Shown: positions 1-11,570 of the stretch, in pieces | Position numbering within the stretch: position 1 is the stretch's first letter | Layout: every line of letters begins with the position of its first letter | Assembly: GCF_037126465.1 (NCBI RefSeq) | Contig: NC_088202.1 | Coordinates: 125,750,123 to 125,814,122 of the forward strand | Length of the DNA stretch: 64,000 nucleotides | Reading direction: 5' to 3' | Origin: Ornithodoros turicata | Taxonomy: Eukaryota; Arthropoda; Arachnida; Ixodida; Argasidae | Notes under the pieces: model-generated | What the model was told of the DNA's origin: nothing | Database searches by the model: none | What the model saw: the letters and a program-made list of their open reading frames with translations, nothing else | Position numbers and translations under genes: made by a program

Positions 1-1490
1 AAAAATACAAAAACGTACAAGTTAAGTGAGAAGTGCAGAAAGTTGGGCTACTTTGTACATACCGCAAAAAGGAATAAGCTCACACAGAGGGGACAACGGA
101 AGGAGGCACACGCACCAACTGCTAGTACAGTTAAAAGTTAAAGTACAAGTTAAAATTACTATTGGAGAGTGCCGCCACTCTACGTGAAGGTGAAGACTTT
201 TATTTGAGTTTACACATTGTAGACATCGGGTCATAGGGTCTCATGGACTCAACGAGGAATTGCCCAATTTTTTCTTTCTTTGTGTTTTTTTTTTTTCTTT
301 TGTATCTCGCATTCATACAAGTACACCAAATGTAATGGTGACACTTCATTCTTTCGCCACCTCCTTTTCAAAATTGAAGGAGCAAGCGTCCTATTCTAGC
401 AAGGATATTATCTCCCTCAAGCCTGTGACTCTACTGACAACAGGGACCACCACCGTGAGAATGGCTGTCGGAAAGTCGGAAAGGCTGCCGTTGTGCGACA
501 CGTGATGCGCCAGGCGTGCTCCTGTTGTCAAATGAAGTCACTGGGCGCTTGTCCTACTGATGCACCGACCGTTTAATGCAACCGCCCACACAAGCGCAAC
601 TCGTCTATATTTGTCTTTCGACGAACGACCCCAGCCACAGAAGTTGGGTACACGTGCAGCTTAATGCGTCAACCTCGCCTGCATGAGCGTCCCTCGAGCC
701 GTTTATGTGAGTAAATCCTGCACGCGAAAGACGCTCCGGTAAACTCATGAAACTTCAAAAAGCGAAGACGAGCTACCAGACTGTTGCAGTATTTATGCAC
801 CGGAGGACCAACCTAAGTAATACATATATTCGTGAAGGGAACTCGAGGATTAATGTATCCATATCAAGGGAAACAGGCAGGATACTTGCAACGCTCTGAC
901 AGCCTAAACTATGCATAGAAGAGTTTGCAAGTGCGGCTTTCCCTTTCGCGGTGTTGCATGGCGCGGAGGAGTCGCGTTGCTCACCACATACGATGACGTT
1001 GGACGTAAAATACGAGCGTCTTTGCGGTCGCTGTGGCATAAACTCGGCAAGAATCAATCTTGGGAGCTCTCGCCGGGACCGTTTAGAATATCAAATGTCG
1101 TCATGATACGCGAGCTCGCATTCAAGTGGACCAACTTTCATTGGCTCGCAAGTCTAACGGCGACCCTTCGTTGCGTGTCATCGGTGCATGGGCCTCTATA
1201 ATGTAAAAGGCGCGTGCCTTGGGTAAAGCACTTTCTTAGAACGATATTTTATGCCGAGGGATGTACATGCCGTTTCTGGTTTCGGCCGAGTTAAGAATTT
1301 GTCTCCATAAAATGGGTTTGAGAACTTCCTGAATTAGAGGAATTTGTATTCCAAAGCTCATCTAGTTTAAATGCAATATACCGCACTTTCGCAACACGGG
1401 ATCGTTTAGCAAATACGCGAGTACAGTAATTCTTAACGCACAAAAATATCTTTCATCGTGCCATTAGGCATTTCACGTTACATAGCATAT
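1..1490. other. Unassigned DNA, no gene recognised
   Basis: Only short open frames with no recognisable domain are present on either strand. There is a T-rich tract near 270-300. I see no repeat structure that I can name. Confidence 0.5.
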
Positions 1491-1534
1491 ACATTTTCTC
1501 ATGCTTTAGTGTTAACTAAAGCATGAGAAAATGT
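1491..1534. repeat. Perfect 20-bp inverted repeat (hairpin)
   Basis: Bases 1491-1510 and 1515-1534 are exact reverse complements (arm begins ACATTTTCTCATG) separated by only GTTA. An A-rich stretch follows at about 1541-1550. The perfect arms suggest a recent foldback or a small MITE core; a transcribed hairpin is an alternative. No target duplication was identified. Confidence 0.85.
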
Positions 1535-3034
1535 TAAAGAATAAAAAAAAACATATAATGCTATATTGGTAAACACGAGAACATTTTTCTTTTCTGGTTA
1601 TCGCTACGGTAATCAGCATATGATCAGTTACTTTTTATTATTTGGAATTTTCTACATAACATCACGTATGAAATGGTGTCAGAATAATGGTACAATGGTG
1701 CGTGGCAAAATACGCGTGGCAACTAAGAAACACCGCTCTCAGCAGCTTGACTGCGCGAGAGTCGACAGACGGTGAGGATGAAGATGGTAACGATGAGGAG
1801 GATGACGACAATGGTTCTGCCTCATGATATAAAAAAAAAAGTTGGAGATATGTCAGGCTCATTTATCGGATAGATAAACATATTCTGTTCTGTCTTCTGT
1901 TCGATCATGCCAGTATTTGTATACTGTTTTGCGACCGCGAGCTTGCTGTGATACATATGTGTCTATCGGAGGAGCTCCATAAAATACATAGTGTTTTCAC
2001 AACATGCCTCTACAGTGAACAGGTTACTTCTCACGTACGAGTATGATTGGTTGTTGAACAATAGACAATAGAAAACGACGAATGGCACGTTCTATTAGTC
2101 GTTCCAGAATATAATCTATCCGCATGCGACTACTATAGCAATAAGTGCTAAGCCGTTTTTTTTTATATATATTTCTGGATCTATAGTAATCACGCTCGCA
2201 ATGATGGAGGCCAAAGCGTCACTTGAAGGTGCCTTGAGGAATCACGACGCTCTGCTCCACTCCGATTGGACACCTTTCAGTATCACACTTTGCTACTTAC
2301 CACATGGGCTGTCGTACAGCTACAAGCTGGACGCTATGCTGTCCAGTACACTCCTCCCTACGCAATTAACAGCGAATTATCATACTTCGCCCAGGCTAAT
2401 CCGGGTCTTAAAGACATGCCACTTATATGACGTTAGATATGTATTCCGAGATACCATTGTTTCTCTCAAAGAAGGACACACCAGCACAGATCGTCCCTGC
2501 GTTAGGCCTGTTAACCAGTAAAGACAACTGAACCACAGTATGTGGTCCTTGTCCTTGCAGCACTGACTACATATTGAAGATGTTGCCAGGAGCATCATAG
2601 ACGCAGTCGCTGTGCTGCATGCATGACACATGTCATTTAGTTCATTCCGTCGTACCGCCACAACCGCCGGTTGGAACGTAATGGCTGACTCGAAAACTGA
2701 ACTGACAGCCGTAATAAAAGAGCAGTATGGTTCTCAGGTACTAGGCAATAGTTGTAACAATAGTAATACGCAGTATCTTAGAGTGAACCGGCACCGGAAA
2801 GCGAATAGAGCTTCAACGTCTCATGGATTCGAAGACACAGAGACAGCGGACGCAGCAGCCCGCCGCGAGCATGCAGCTTTCCATGCATCCACATCCACCC
2901 ATCGCACGTCCCCGGGTTTGGTGCATCTGGGAAACTTCAGGTACTGTGCAGAGAAATTTTCAGAAGACTACTTAGATGCATGATGGTTTTGTGCACGTAT
3001 TTGGCACTTGCCCAACTTCAAGTGCGCATCTTCC
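1535..3034. other. Unassigned DNA, no gene recognised
   Basis: A GA-rich imperfect GAT/GAG trinucleotide tract lies at about 1770-1815 and a T-rich/TA tract near 2156-2172. Two open frames at 2201-2521 and 2630-2983 (plus strand) are free of stops for 106 and 117 codons but show no domain I recognise. Confidence 0.45.
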
Positions 3035-3072
3035 AGTGGCGTAGTCACGGGGGGGGGGGGGGGGGGGGGGGG
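3035..3072 (+). repeat. GGCGTAG motif followed by 24-base G run
   Basis: The motif AGTGGCGTAGTCAC leads directly into 24 consecutive G (3049-3072). Similar motifs beside G runs occur near 4031-4075 (minus strand) and 62035-62200, with a G-run relative at 24146-24310. This points to a dispersed repeat family rather than chance homopolymers. Copy length at such a run is prone to assembly error. Confidence 0.6.
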
Positions 3073-3275
3073 CTCGAGCCTCCCCTACCTGCCACTGGCC
3101 GACCCACGCAAATCGTGCAAATCCGATGAGAAAATAACATATGAGAGGGGGGACCAGTGTGGCGATCGCGAAAGTTCTTGCAGTTCCTGCGTCTGTCTAC
3201 ACTCTTGAATGGCTTTCCAAGTGTGAGCAGAGCGTATCAAAATACTTCCAATCTGGTGACAGGGCCTCATTGGTC

Positions 3276-3860
3276 ATTTTAGAGTACGCGGATATTCTTT
3301 GGGATCCCTACGTACAGACGCATACTAACATGCTAGAATCTGTGCAGAAAAAAGCCCTTCGATTTATACATAATGCATATGGTCAGCACACATCCTCGAC
3401 TTCACTCTATGCTAAATCTGGTTTGCCAACCTTGGCTCAACGAAGGAAAATTCGGCGTCTCAAGCTTTTGCACGATATAGTTAGCGGTACTAATGGACTC
3501 AAGTTCTACGATTACTTAACTTACAATTCGAGCCGTTCCACAAGACTGAAACATAGTAAATTAATCCGTGAGTTTCGTTCTAATAAAGATGTGTTTAAAT
3601 TTTCTTTTTTTCCTCGTACTGTACGAGAATGGAACAAATTGCCCTCTTGTCTTACACAAATTTCATCACAAACCCAGTTTTTACAAGGTCTTGTAGACTA
3701 ACTTTCTTTCTTGACTTCAGATGTTTAACACTTGACATTTTGCACTGTGTATAGCTGTATGTTGTATGTGTTGTATGTAGTGTACTCACCTCATCTGCCA
3801 TGGCCATCAAGAGATGGCCGGCAGTATCTTTCAAATAAAAAATAAAATAAAAATAAATAA
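3276..3860 (+). mobile_element. 3' end of a CR1-like non-LTR retrotransposon
   Basis: From 3276 an open frame runs to TAA at 3699-3701. It reads as the C-terminal tail of a LINE reverse transcriptase: an LEYADILWDP motif, then LESVQKKALRFI, a block rich in RRKIRRLKLLHD, and REWNKLP near the end. These are typical C-terminal landmarks of CR1/Jockey-like elements. The 3' untranslated part ends in TTTCAAATAAA followed by an AATAAA-rich tail to 3860. The catalytic core of the reverse transcriptase and the endonuclease are absent, so the copy is 5'-truncated and cannot move by itself. The frame is intact over about 140 codons, so the insertion is not very old. The exact clade is uncertain. Confidence 0.85.
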
Positions 3861-3964
3861 CAGCCTACATGTAATCGCATTATGAACGTTCAAATCAGTC
3901 TAGATTTGCATCTCTTATCTTGCGGTGTGCACAATAGCCAGCTGGCAATAGAATGTGTATGTTT

Positions 3965-4075
3965 GCGAACCCAGGGATAGCCGAGGGCGGAGGGGGGGGG
4001 GGTGGAAGCAGGGCGGGTTTTCGTATCGAGCCCCCCCCCCCCCCTACCTTGGAGATCTGGCTACGCCAATGGCAT
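3965..4075 (-). repeat. G-run repeat fragment, minus strand
   Basis: Read on the minus strand, a GGCGTAGCC motif (about 4059-4067) precedes a 14-base G run (complement of C at 4031-4044). A G-rich stretch on the plus strand at about 3986-4002 lies beside it. It resembles the repeat at 3035-3072 in opposite orientation. Confidence 0.5.
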
Positions 4076-6124
4076 CTTCATTGCCTGCACAGCAGCAATT
4101 GGACTGCAGTGTACTGCAAAACAATACTACGTTACGGCTGACTCAGAGGGTATGTTTTCACCTTTGACTGATCGTCGCTTTCGTCTGTACTGGCGAAAGT
4201 GAAGATAAGCACTCAAATCATATAATCTCAACCGCACCCGAAGACGCATTGCACCCATAAGTCATCGTTCCCAAACTTTTTATATCGTATATATTAGCGA
4301 TCTAGCCAGAGAACATTGCTGACATTTATCGTAATAAAAGCTAGATGCTCGCAGAAAAGAACAAGGAAATCATATAAAAAGATGTATAAAAGATATATAT
4401 ATATAAAGTATATATATTGTGATTGTGCTAGAACTATAATTCACAAGGAGGACCGCATTGTAATACGTCAGAAACCCATTTAGACATCCCCTCTATTTCC
4501 CTCCACATTTTTTGACAGGTGGCTCAGCGTTTGCGTGCAGCCCTTTCTCCCTCCTTTCTCAGGGATAAAATAAACCGTGTGCTACGAAATTAAATAGAGC
4601 CCAAAAGAGAGGAACGTCCGGGAAAGCCCGTGTCATATCTCAAGAGGGCTTAAAACGATACGAGAACCCGTATATATATTTTATATACATTACATCGTAA
4701 GTCTCTGATTACGAGGCTACGGGCTTCCAGAATTCGAGAACCCCTGGAGGATTTGAGGAAAGCGAATGAGGTGAGGAATCTAAAGAAGAACAAACAGAAA
4801 AAAAAACAAATGGCCAAGATGGCGTCGAAGAGGATTGCTTCAGCCGCCCCAGTGAGATCTTAATCAATCAAGGAATCCGGATCCCACCTCCCGTGGCCAA
4901 CTTGGAAGCTCCTGCCTGGGAGACGAATTCATCTCCACTAGCGAAATTACCGCTAACTTTCTCCGCAGAGGAAGAAGGGCTTAGGCGTGTTACCTTAGGG
5001 ACGCAAGGAGGCAACACTCCGGTAAGGAGTAATCGGCAGGGGATACCTTAATTAGGTTCCGCAGATGGCGAGAGCGCAGTAACGGAGTGCAGGAAACCTA
5101 CTGCGCAGGCAGGTCATCTAACACTTTGTGCGAGCATATGTAGATACGCATTTCTAGTGCAGTCCATGATGGAAAGAAGTACGCTGCTGTACATACGTAT
5201 GTGTCCATGCCTGTGTACTGCGAAAGTGCACGCAAAGTGGGTGCGCATATTTTCGTAAGAGTGTCGTACGACCACGCTAGGAACGGTTATATGAAGACGT
5301 GTGGCGAAGCTTTGTCTGCAAAGTGGGTTCCCGGTTGATGTAGGTATAATTCGTGCTATTGATAACTATACTTTCGTTTATGTGGGCCATAAAAAGGAAA
5401 TGCACTCAGACGCTGTAAACTAGAGAAACTTGCCTAGTGGGATTACATATCGTGCTACGGCTATAACGACAGTAAGAAGGCCACAGGCCATAACAGCTAA
5501 TTACGCCTTGACGTATTTACGCTTAGGAACCATTTCAAGAAGCATTTACGCTGTCAAAATTATCCTTAAGTAGCCGAAAGTGCATATGACAGCTGTGCTC
5601 TCTGCTTAACAACCGCATCACACTGAGTATTCAAGTTAGGTGTGAGGACTTTCCGCATGACGCACTCAGCAGCAGTCCGTCTAACACCAGTCACGAAAAT
5701 AACTTCGGCAACGTTAACAAATAACGTGAACCAAATAGCCTTTTAATGTTCTCCATATGCTTTAGTATCAGCAACCAGACAGATATAGGGAGCTTACCTA
5801 AGGAGGTGTGACCTACTAAGTGGAGGCTTCCTCTCAAATACGCCAACACAGACAATTCAGATAATTTACCAGTGTGTCAAAATGCGTAGATGTTCTTATC
5901 AACTCCGTGAGGTTGCAAAAATATACAAATGAAACTTATACCCACTTTTTATGCAAGCATATAAATACAGTACAATGCACTGTTGTAATTTTGTATTGAT
6001 GTGTGCACATGTATTTATATGTTTACATGTATTTGTCACTTTGCTGGAGTCAAGCGGGGAATGAATGAGAAGTCTCTTCTGGCCATCCACAAAGCTCCAG
6101 TCCGAGGGGCTCTGCTATATAGCC
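4076..6124. other. Unassigned DNA with a repeat-poor core at 4.6-5.1 kb
   Basis: There are TA microsatellites at 4391-4420 and 4670-4690. The section 4600-5110 has no repeat that I recognise. No coding region is seen. Confidence 0.45.
4813..5070. promoter_or_regulatory. Candidate regulatory cluster: YY1/Pho-like and Exd/Hox-like sites
   Basis: CAAGATGGCG at about 4814-4823 resembles a YY1/Pleiohomeotic site. TTAATCAATCA at 4860-4870 is the reverse complement of TGATTGATTAA, which fits the Extradenticle-Hox composite consensus. CAGATGGCGAGAG lies at about 5062-5074. All three lie in repeat-poor DNA. Single matches are common by chance; the call rests on the clustering and the Hox neighbourhood. 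This is inference only. Confidence 0.25.
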
Positions 6125-7433
6125 TACCTGTCTTTCATTAGAATTTCACAGACGCAAGAACAACGACTGCGGTGTATTCTAGCACGGGGCTTATACGGCG
6201 TCCCGAGGGCTGCGGAAACGCGGATAGTGATAATAGCAGAAGCCCGCAGAAGCAAATACCCACTGAAGTTTTGCGGCAAAGGGTGAATGTTCGTCACTAC
6301 TTGCGCCTCAGAGCTCACCACCGCTGCCAGCCACAAAAGTTTGCCGCCGGAAGCAAAGTAATGCATGCAAATATTTCATAGAAGTGAAACCTATAAGGTT
6401 CCCCCGTTTTCTGCAAAATCAGCGGTGCCCACGACGCCTCCGTGGTCGTCTCCATTACCATCGATCTCACTGTCAATTCCTGGTCTTAATGTCAAAAGAA
6501 ACCGAGTGCATGCATCAGTTTCGAAGCAGCTAGCAGCGTCTTATGCAGCATAGTCGGTATGCTGACCACACCGCAGTTTCCACTGATGGATCCACCGGCC
6601 GGGAATGCTCACCGTCTGCGGTTTATTATCCCAACGGACGATGTGTCGCATGGATACCGTCTCTCACACATCATCAACATCGGCTGAGCTATATTCTATC
6701 CTGTTGTTACCGCGTAAGGTATCGCATGGCGCTCCCCGAACCTGCTAGGCCGTATAATACGTTCACGGATTCAAAGGCTGCTCTTCAATGTATAACCAAC
6801 ATGGGGACTCGTGGATCGCTTGCCCCGGTCGTCAATGATATCCTCCATCAAGTTCAGCGTGTAAGCGATCAGAGTCATCATATATCCCTGCAGTGGGTCC
6901 CGGGTCACTGTGGTTTGAGCGGAAACGAAGAGGACGACAGAGCGACAACGGCTGCCCAACAGTCTCGGACGGTTATAGTGTTATTGAGAGGAGACAGGAG
7001 ATCGCTTCCGACTGAGCTCATCCAGTCACTAGCTCGCCAGCAGTGGAGTCGGGACATCACTGACAGGTCTCTGATGTATTCGGTGGATCCAAATTTGCCT
7101 TTCTCAGTTCCAGACGGTTTACCGCACTATTTTACGTCCCTCCTGCACAGGCTTCGTCTCCGTTGTAGCCTTCACTCCCCAATTCGAGTACCGGATCGGA
7201 TACCGTGACAGCAGCCTATATGTTCCAAATGTGGCGTCGTGGCGAACATTGAGCACGTCCTACCAGAATGTGAGCTTTACGAAACGGAGAGGAGGCAACG
7301 CTGTGCTCAGTTGAGTACTGCTAGGAACCTGGCTGGAATTATTGGCCCATGTCAGAATCACGTCCAACACCGTCGATCTCCTCTAATGTACTTGGAGTTC
7401 CTCGTGCCTACCGGTTTGCTCCAGGCGCCATAG
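6125..7433 (+). mobile_element. Degenerate LINE fragment with RNase H and zinc knuckle
   Basis: The stretch reads as the C-terminal part of an RNase H-carrying LINE (I or related clade). At about 6150-6250 a reverse transcriptase tail motif is seen (QEQRLRC, then a VPRAAETR block and an AEARR motif). From 6543 one frame gives an RNase H domain: STDGS near residue 15, FTDSKAAL in the middle, and LQWVPGHCGLSGNEEDD near residues 116-132. An in-frame TGA at 7206-7208 breaks it, and the same frame then continues to TAG at 7431-7433 with a CSKC...EHVLPEC zinc-knuckle-like motif. At least one frame change separates the RT tail from the RNase H part. It is therefore a dead, 5'-truncated copy. No poly-A tail is obvious. 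Confidence 0.82.
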
Positions 7434-7537
7434 TGTCATCCTCTGTATCCCAATGATCATTGGTGCTTCTTTCGTGTTTTTTTTTTCGTGTTTTTTCTTC
7501 AGCTTCGTTTTGAGCGGCGTAGCGCAGCCAGTGGAGG

Positions 7538-7781
7538 TACCCTCTTAAAAAAAGGGTGTATTGTAACTCCTTTTTGGGGAGTACACTCTTGCCACATACA
7601 TCACTCCCTTTGGAGTGTACAGTCACTTTCCAGTAGGGAGCTAAGGGGGTTCTCTCACTCCCTGAAGGGAGCGAGGAGACTCCTTTGTGAGAGTAAGTGT
7701 ACACTCAAAAAGGGAGTGGTATATGTGGCAAGGCTTACTCCCAAAAAGGAGTTAAAATACGCTCACTTTTTTAAGAGTGTA
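7538..7781. mobile_element. Foldback MITE, TACMCTCTTAAAAAA termini
   Basis: The left end TACCCTCTTAAAAAAA and the reverse complement of the right end TACACTCTTAAAAAAG match closely, and the whole 244-bp segment is an imperfect palindrome. Inside, ACTCC/GGAGT and TACACTC motifs recur in both orientations. Related elements lie at 33637, 36327 and 52030. It has no coding capacity. TA at both ends fits a TA target duplication, but that could equally belong to the terminal repeat. Confidence 0.75.
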
Positions 7782-8736
7782 GGGTGCCTGAATACTAGCG
7801 CTGCCTTTTGGGCAGAGGGAGCTAGCATCGAGACACCCCAAGTGGAGGACAAGTGTGTGTGTGGGGGGGGGGAGGGGGGTGACATAGTTAGTAAGAAGAA
7901 AAAAAAAAGGAAAGACAGCTCCATTGTTGTGCTTGTACATAACTTTTCATATCATCCCATCTCTTCATTCTCATACCTCACATCTAATGTTTCGCGCGTA
8001 ATGGGATAGTGGTCTCCAGCAGTGAATCACCCCATGTCATACTCACGATTTATTTTTTGTTGTCGTTATTTATATCAGTCATATTTGCGAGATAGAAAAG
8101 CGTCGAAACAATAACCTCTTCGTCATATTTCGCGATATTTACACCTGCAGCTCACTCATTCCGTAACGTGAACAGATACAGAACAGACAACTGTGACAGA
8201 AAAACTGTTAAATCATGCGCGGTTCTACGTTCTTGCGAAGCCTAGAATTGTTATGCGTTACGTGTCATTAGTGAGCGTTACACAGCATATATGCTCGTCT
8301 ACACGAAAAAAGAAAAAAGCAGCAGGGAGCAAAAACAAAAGCAGACGACAAGACTGTGGCTTATAAAGTGGTGGTCGTGATTGGACCCCGCAGAAAGCAG
8401 CGGCTGAAAGGGTAGCGAGCGGCGTTTGAACAAATAGGCTTCCAACTGCTCCGGGAGGATATTGTTATGACCCCAGCTTATGGTTGTGGGCCCTCCCGCT
8501 TGCCCAATATAAGAGGCATTTGCGTCACGTGTACGGCGATTCGATTTTTTTAGAGCACATCAGCCCTTATGCTCGCTGTTCGCCAGGAAGGCTCCGATGT
8601 AGAGAACGAAAAAAGGGTACGTCCTTGAATGGCCACTTGTTGGTCCGGGATTGCCACGTCGTTATCACTGCACTGTGGTACGGAACAATAATAATCCACA
8701 AGCATGAAAGAAAAAAATAATAAAGAAGGAGCTCCC
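7782..8736. other. Unassigned DNA, no gene recognised
   Basis: A GT/G-rich tract lies at 7855-7880 and an A/G tract at 7892-7915. Nothing else is recognisable. Confidence 0.45.
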
Positions 8737-9074
8737 TTAGTATTTAGTAAGTGTTGACGATGGTAAATCTATAATATTTTATATTATGTAAAGCTTAAAT
8801 TTAATGCATGACCCTATAGTACATAGTTGCTGGGAAACGCCAGGGGGAATTGATGGCACTATAGTTGTCACGTTACACAGTAATGGGAAGTACTTGAAGT
8901 ACTAAGTACAAGCAAGCGGCTACATTAGTGTTTAGAAAGTGTTGATGAATTGAAAAATATTTAAATTATGTAAAGTTTAAAAGTAATACATGACCCCGTG
9001 ACGTTGCAAGGGGTTATGTCAGGGAGAATTGAGAGCACTGTAGCTTTCAAGTCACGGGAAGTACTCGAAGTACT
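8737..9074 (+). repeat. Diverged tandem duplication, period 188 bp
   Basis: Unit 1 (8737-8903) and unit 2 (8925-9074) share the same order of landmarks: TTAGTRTTTAG, AAGTGTTGA, TTATGTAAAG, ATGACCC, a GGGAGAATTGA-like block, and a GGGAAGTACTYGAAGTACT end. The units differ at many positions, so the duplication is old or the source was itself a repeat. A third partial AGTACT-rich stretch follows to about 9150. Confidence 0.75.
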
Positions 9075-9474
9075 ACTTTGGTACCTTTGAAAGCGAGTAT
9101 TTTGTACTGTATTTTAAGCACTTTGCTCACGTACTTTCCCGTCAGGTACACAAGTATCCAACTGGAAGCGCAAAGACAAAAAATCAAAGCACCGATAAAT
9201 ATGTGTTGTCTCTGGAAGTGGGAATTTTGAACAATAAAATGTATTCTTGACAGGCTTGAAATGGTGACAGTTATTAAGGACTAGTATGTTCCTATTGCTC
9301 AGCAGTTAGAACTTAGGAACACGAAAGTATGGACACATGCAACGCAGTGGACAGTGTGGATTTTGTACTTCTCTCGTGCTCTTCTTTTTGTCCCATGGGT
9401 CGACGCCCCTCAGCGCTGTGGTCTTTGACACACTGCGACCGTACAAGAAGGCGACCGCAGCGGGCCACTGTCTC

Positions 9475-9667
9475 ACGGCAATGGATTCCTGGTCATGTGG
9501 GCCTCACCGGCAATGAGGATGCGAACTTGAGCGCCCTCGGCTATCGACCCTACATAGTTCGTCCTGGTCGACTGCCGTGTCCGTTTACAGCTCTATTCCA
9601 CTGCATGAAGCTGAACGTGGCTTTTGCACCTGCCTTCAAATATCGTCTTGTTTCAACGTCTCTTTAG
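9475..9667 (+). mobile_element. LINE scrap, RNase H end
   Basis: An open frame contains QWIPGHVGLTGNEDAN, the typical C-terminal RNase H motif of I/Jockey-group LINEs, followed by about 40 loosely LINE-like residues ending at TAG. It differs from the copy at 6895-6940, so it comes from another element. Only this scrap is recognisable. Confidence 0.65.
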
Positions 9668-10548
9668 GGCGCGCCGTTTACAAAGACGCCGTCCGTTGTT
9701 AGCAATAAATTGTCTGTCTGTTTCCATAATATTCTATCATTCTGTTGGTAGCAACTAAGGGCAATAGAAACTGTGGACGGGATTATAATTTTCGCTAGGT
9801 CACGCGAAACTTTCATTAAATGTTTGTCACTCGAACAATGTACGTCTCCTATGTACGTCATTACTTGATGGCCGAACACAGGACCGGCTTTACAAGCACT
9901 GTAGTCACCAGGCCATCGCATGGCAACAACGGTCTGGCATTAGTGTGGGCTCCCAGTGCGACGCCATCATTACCGCAGAAGCCTGGTGATGGCTGTTTAA
10001 AATACCTATTATTTGCCCATTGTTAGGGGACACAAGGCGCAGGTGCCATTGCCTCATTTGAGGCCAAGATTGGTCCAGGAGATGCAGTTTGACACAAGGG
10101 GCGCCCCTTTAGGTCTCAGGACGCCATTTCTTACATAAAGCCCGTGCTTTCCACAGCTCCATTCAGCAGTACTGCATCAGGCATCATCCTATTGACGCTT
10201 ACTGCCAGCACCTCTCCGGTCTTATGTAGAGCAGGACAATGATATGTCTAACGCACGTAACATATCTGAAGCCCGTGTCATGTGCGCTCAACCTGATGGG
10301 AACGAAGTTAAGTGGATTCCTGATCGTGATATGGGCAGCTAAAACTATTGTCTGATGACCGTATAGTGGTTACCTCTTCCTGGACATCTTTATCCTGATA
10401 TGCTTACGCCCGTATTTCTTTGGAAAGAACATATTCCTCGGTTTTCATTTTACTTGTTTGTTTGTTTGTCTGTAGGTCAGTTTGACATTGTCTGTATCAT
10501 GTAAGATATAGACACCGACATCAGGTATGATGTGTTAAGTGTAATTTA
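9668..10548. other. Unassigned DNA, no gene recognised
   Basis: No convincing open frame, repeat pair or RNA gene was seen. A TTTG microsatellite of four units is at about 10450-10470. Confidence 0.4.
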
Positions 10549-10631
10549 TCATCATGAAAAGCGCAAGGAAAGACGGGACGTAAGAGATGAACACAGGACG
10601 AGGCGCTGTACGTCCTGTCTTTTCATGATGA
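10549..10631. repeat. Short inverted repeat around an ACACAGGACGA-type motif
   Basis: TCATCATGAAAAG (10549-10561) and CTTTTCATGATGA (10619-10631) are exact reverse complements. The loop contains GAACACAGGACGAG, a motif I associate with Penelope-like element ends, though I cannot confirm that here. Confidence 0.6.
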
Positions 10632-11219
10632 ATGTTACTCAACTAGCACAACTCTCAATATTGTTGATAATTAATCATTTGGTACATTTTTAGCACTTTG
10701 GTACATGACCAACATGATAGCGAAGAAGTTATTTTTTTGCATGTACAGTGGGGAAGTCAAGTAAGTTCAGCGATACCAGGAGTTTTGGCTGGAGTAACTT
10801 TTACTACAAGTCTAAATTTGCCTTCCAACTATTTTCGATCCGTGGTTCGACGTTAAATACAGGGTATACCGTACGCAGAAATATCAACGGACATTAAAGT
10901 ACAGTCACGTGGGTGTAATTGTTAGTTATCGGTGCTGATAGTTTTATCGACATGGAAAATCCTGAATTGTAATTATTGTTATCGTACTCAATAAAATGTG
11001 TTTTATAATATAGGTCATACTCCTTTCGTCCCCAATAAACTGTCGTAAAACCGTTTATTGGGTTACCTGCATTATTATGCTGCAACAGTGTTGTATATAA
11101 ATCATATGCAGAAGCAACGAACGCCTTCTTAAAAGGAAAGCCGTTTTCCTTACCTGGCCTCACAATTGGCTAAAATGTCAAACTTTTTCACTGCACAGGT
11201 ATTATACTTGCGCAGGTGT
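10632..11219. other. Unassigned DNA, no gene recognised
   Basis: There is a minus-strand open frame at 10894-11163 (89 codons) with no recognisable motif. No other structure was seen. Confidence 0.4.
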
Positions 11220-11410
11220 GATGGCAGACAATTCGCCTCTGGATGGAACCCTCCTCTATCACCGTGAAGCTGCGCTCCAGTTGGCAATGGGCATCCAAGG
11301 AGGATAGCGGTGAAAGAAGGAAGTCACTGAAAAGGTTAGCCAGCTGTAGGATTCGAACCCACATGTTCTGGATTGCCGGTCCAGGGCTCTACCAATTGAG
11401 CTAAGCTTAC
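11220..11410 (-). mobile_element. tRNA-derived SINE (tRNA-like head at 11339-11410)
   Basis: The minus strand folds into a tRNA shape: acceptor GTAAGCT against AGCTGGC with one mismatch, D arm AGCTCAATTGGTAGAGC, anticodon stem CTGGA/TCCAG, T arm GTGGG-TTCGAAT-CCTAC with a good B box. The anticodon loop is CCGGCAA, giving anticodon GGC, but position 33 is C instead of the near-universal U. That argues against a working tRNA-Ala. Extra sequence (GGCTAACCTTTTCAGTGAC and onward) continues without a terminator run, as in a SINE body. The 3' limit is uncertain. Confidence 0.65.
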
Positions 11411-11570
11411 ACACCTCCCCAACGACTTCCAAAGGTCCTGAACGGGAGCTACAGATTTTCTCTGAGGGACGGGACGTCAGGAATGGATGTAACATAACAC
11501 ACGATCCACGGTCGTGTGCGTCACCGATTTAATAAATGTGTGCGTGCGCACATGTTGTATGTGTCCATAT

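Noticed and set aside
1662..1862. Ser-rich minus-strand frame
   Set aside because: It is a translation of a GAT/GAG repeat, with no other support.
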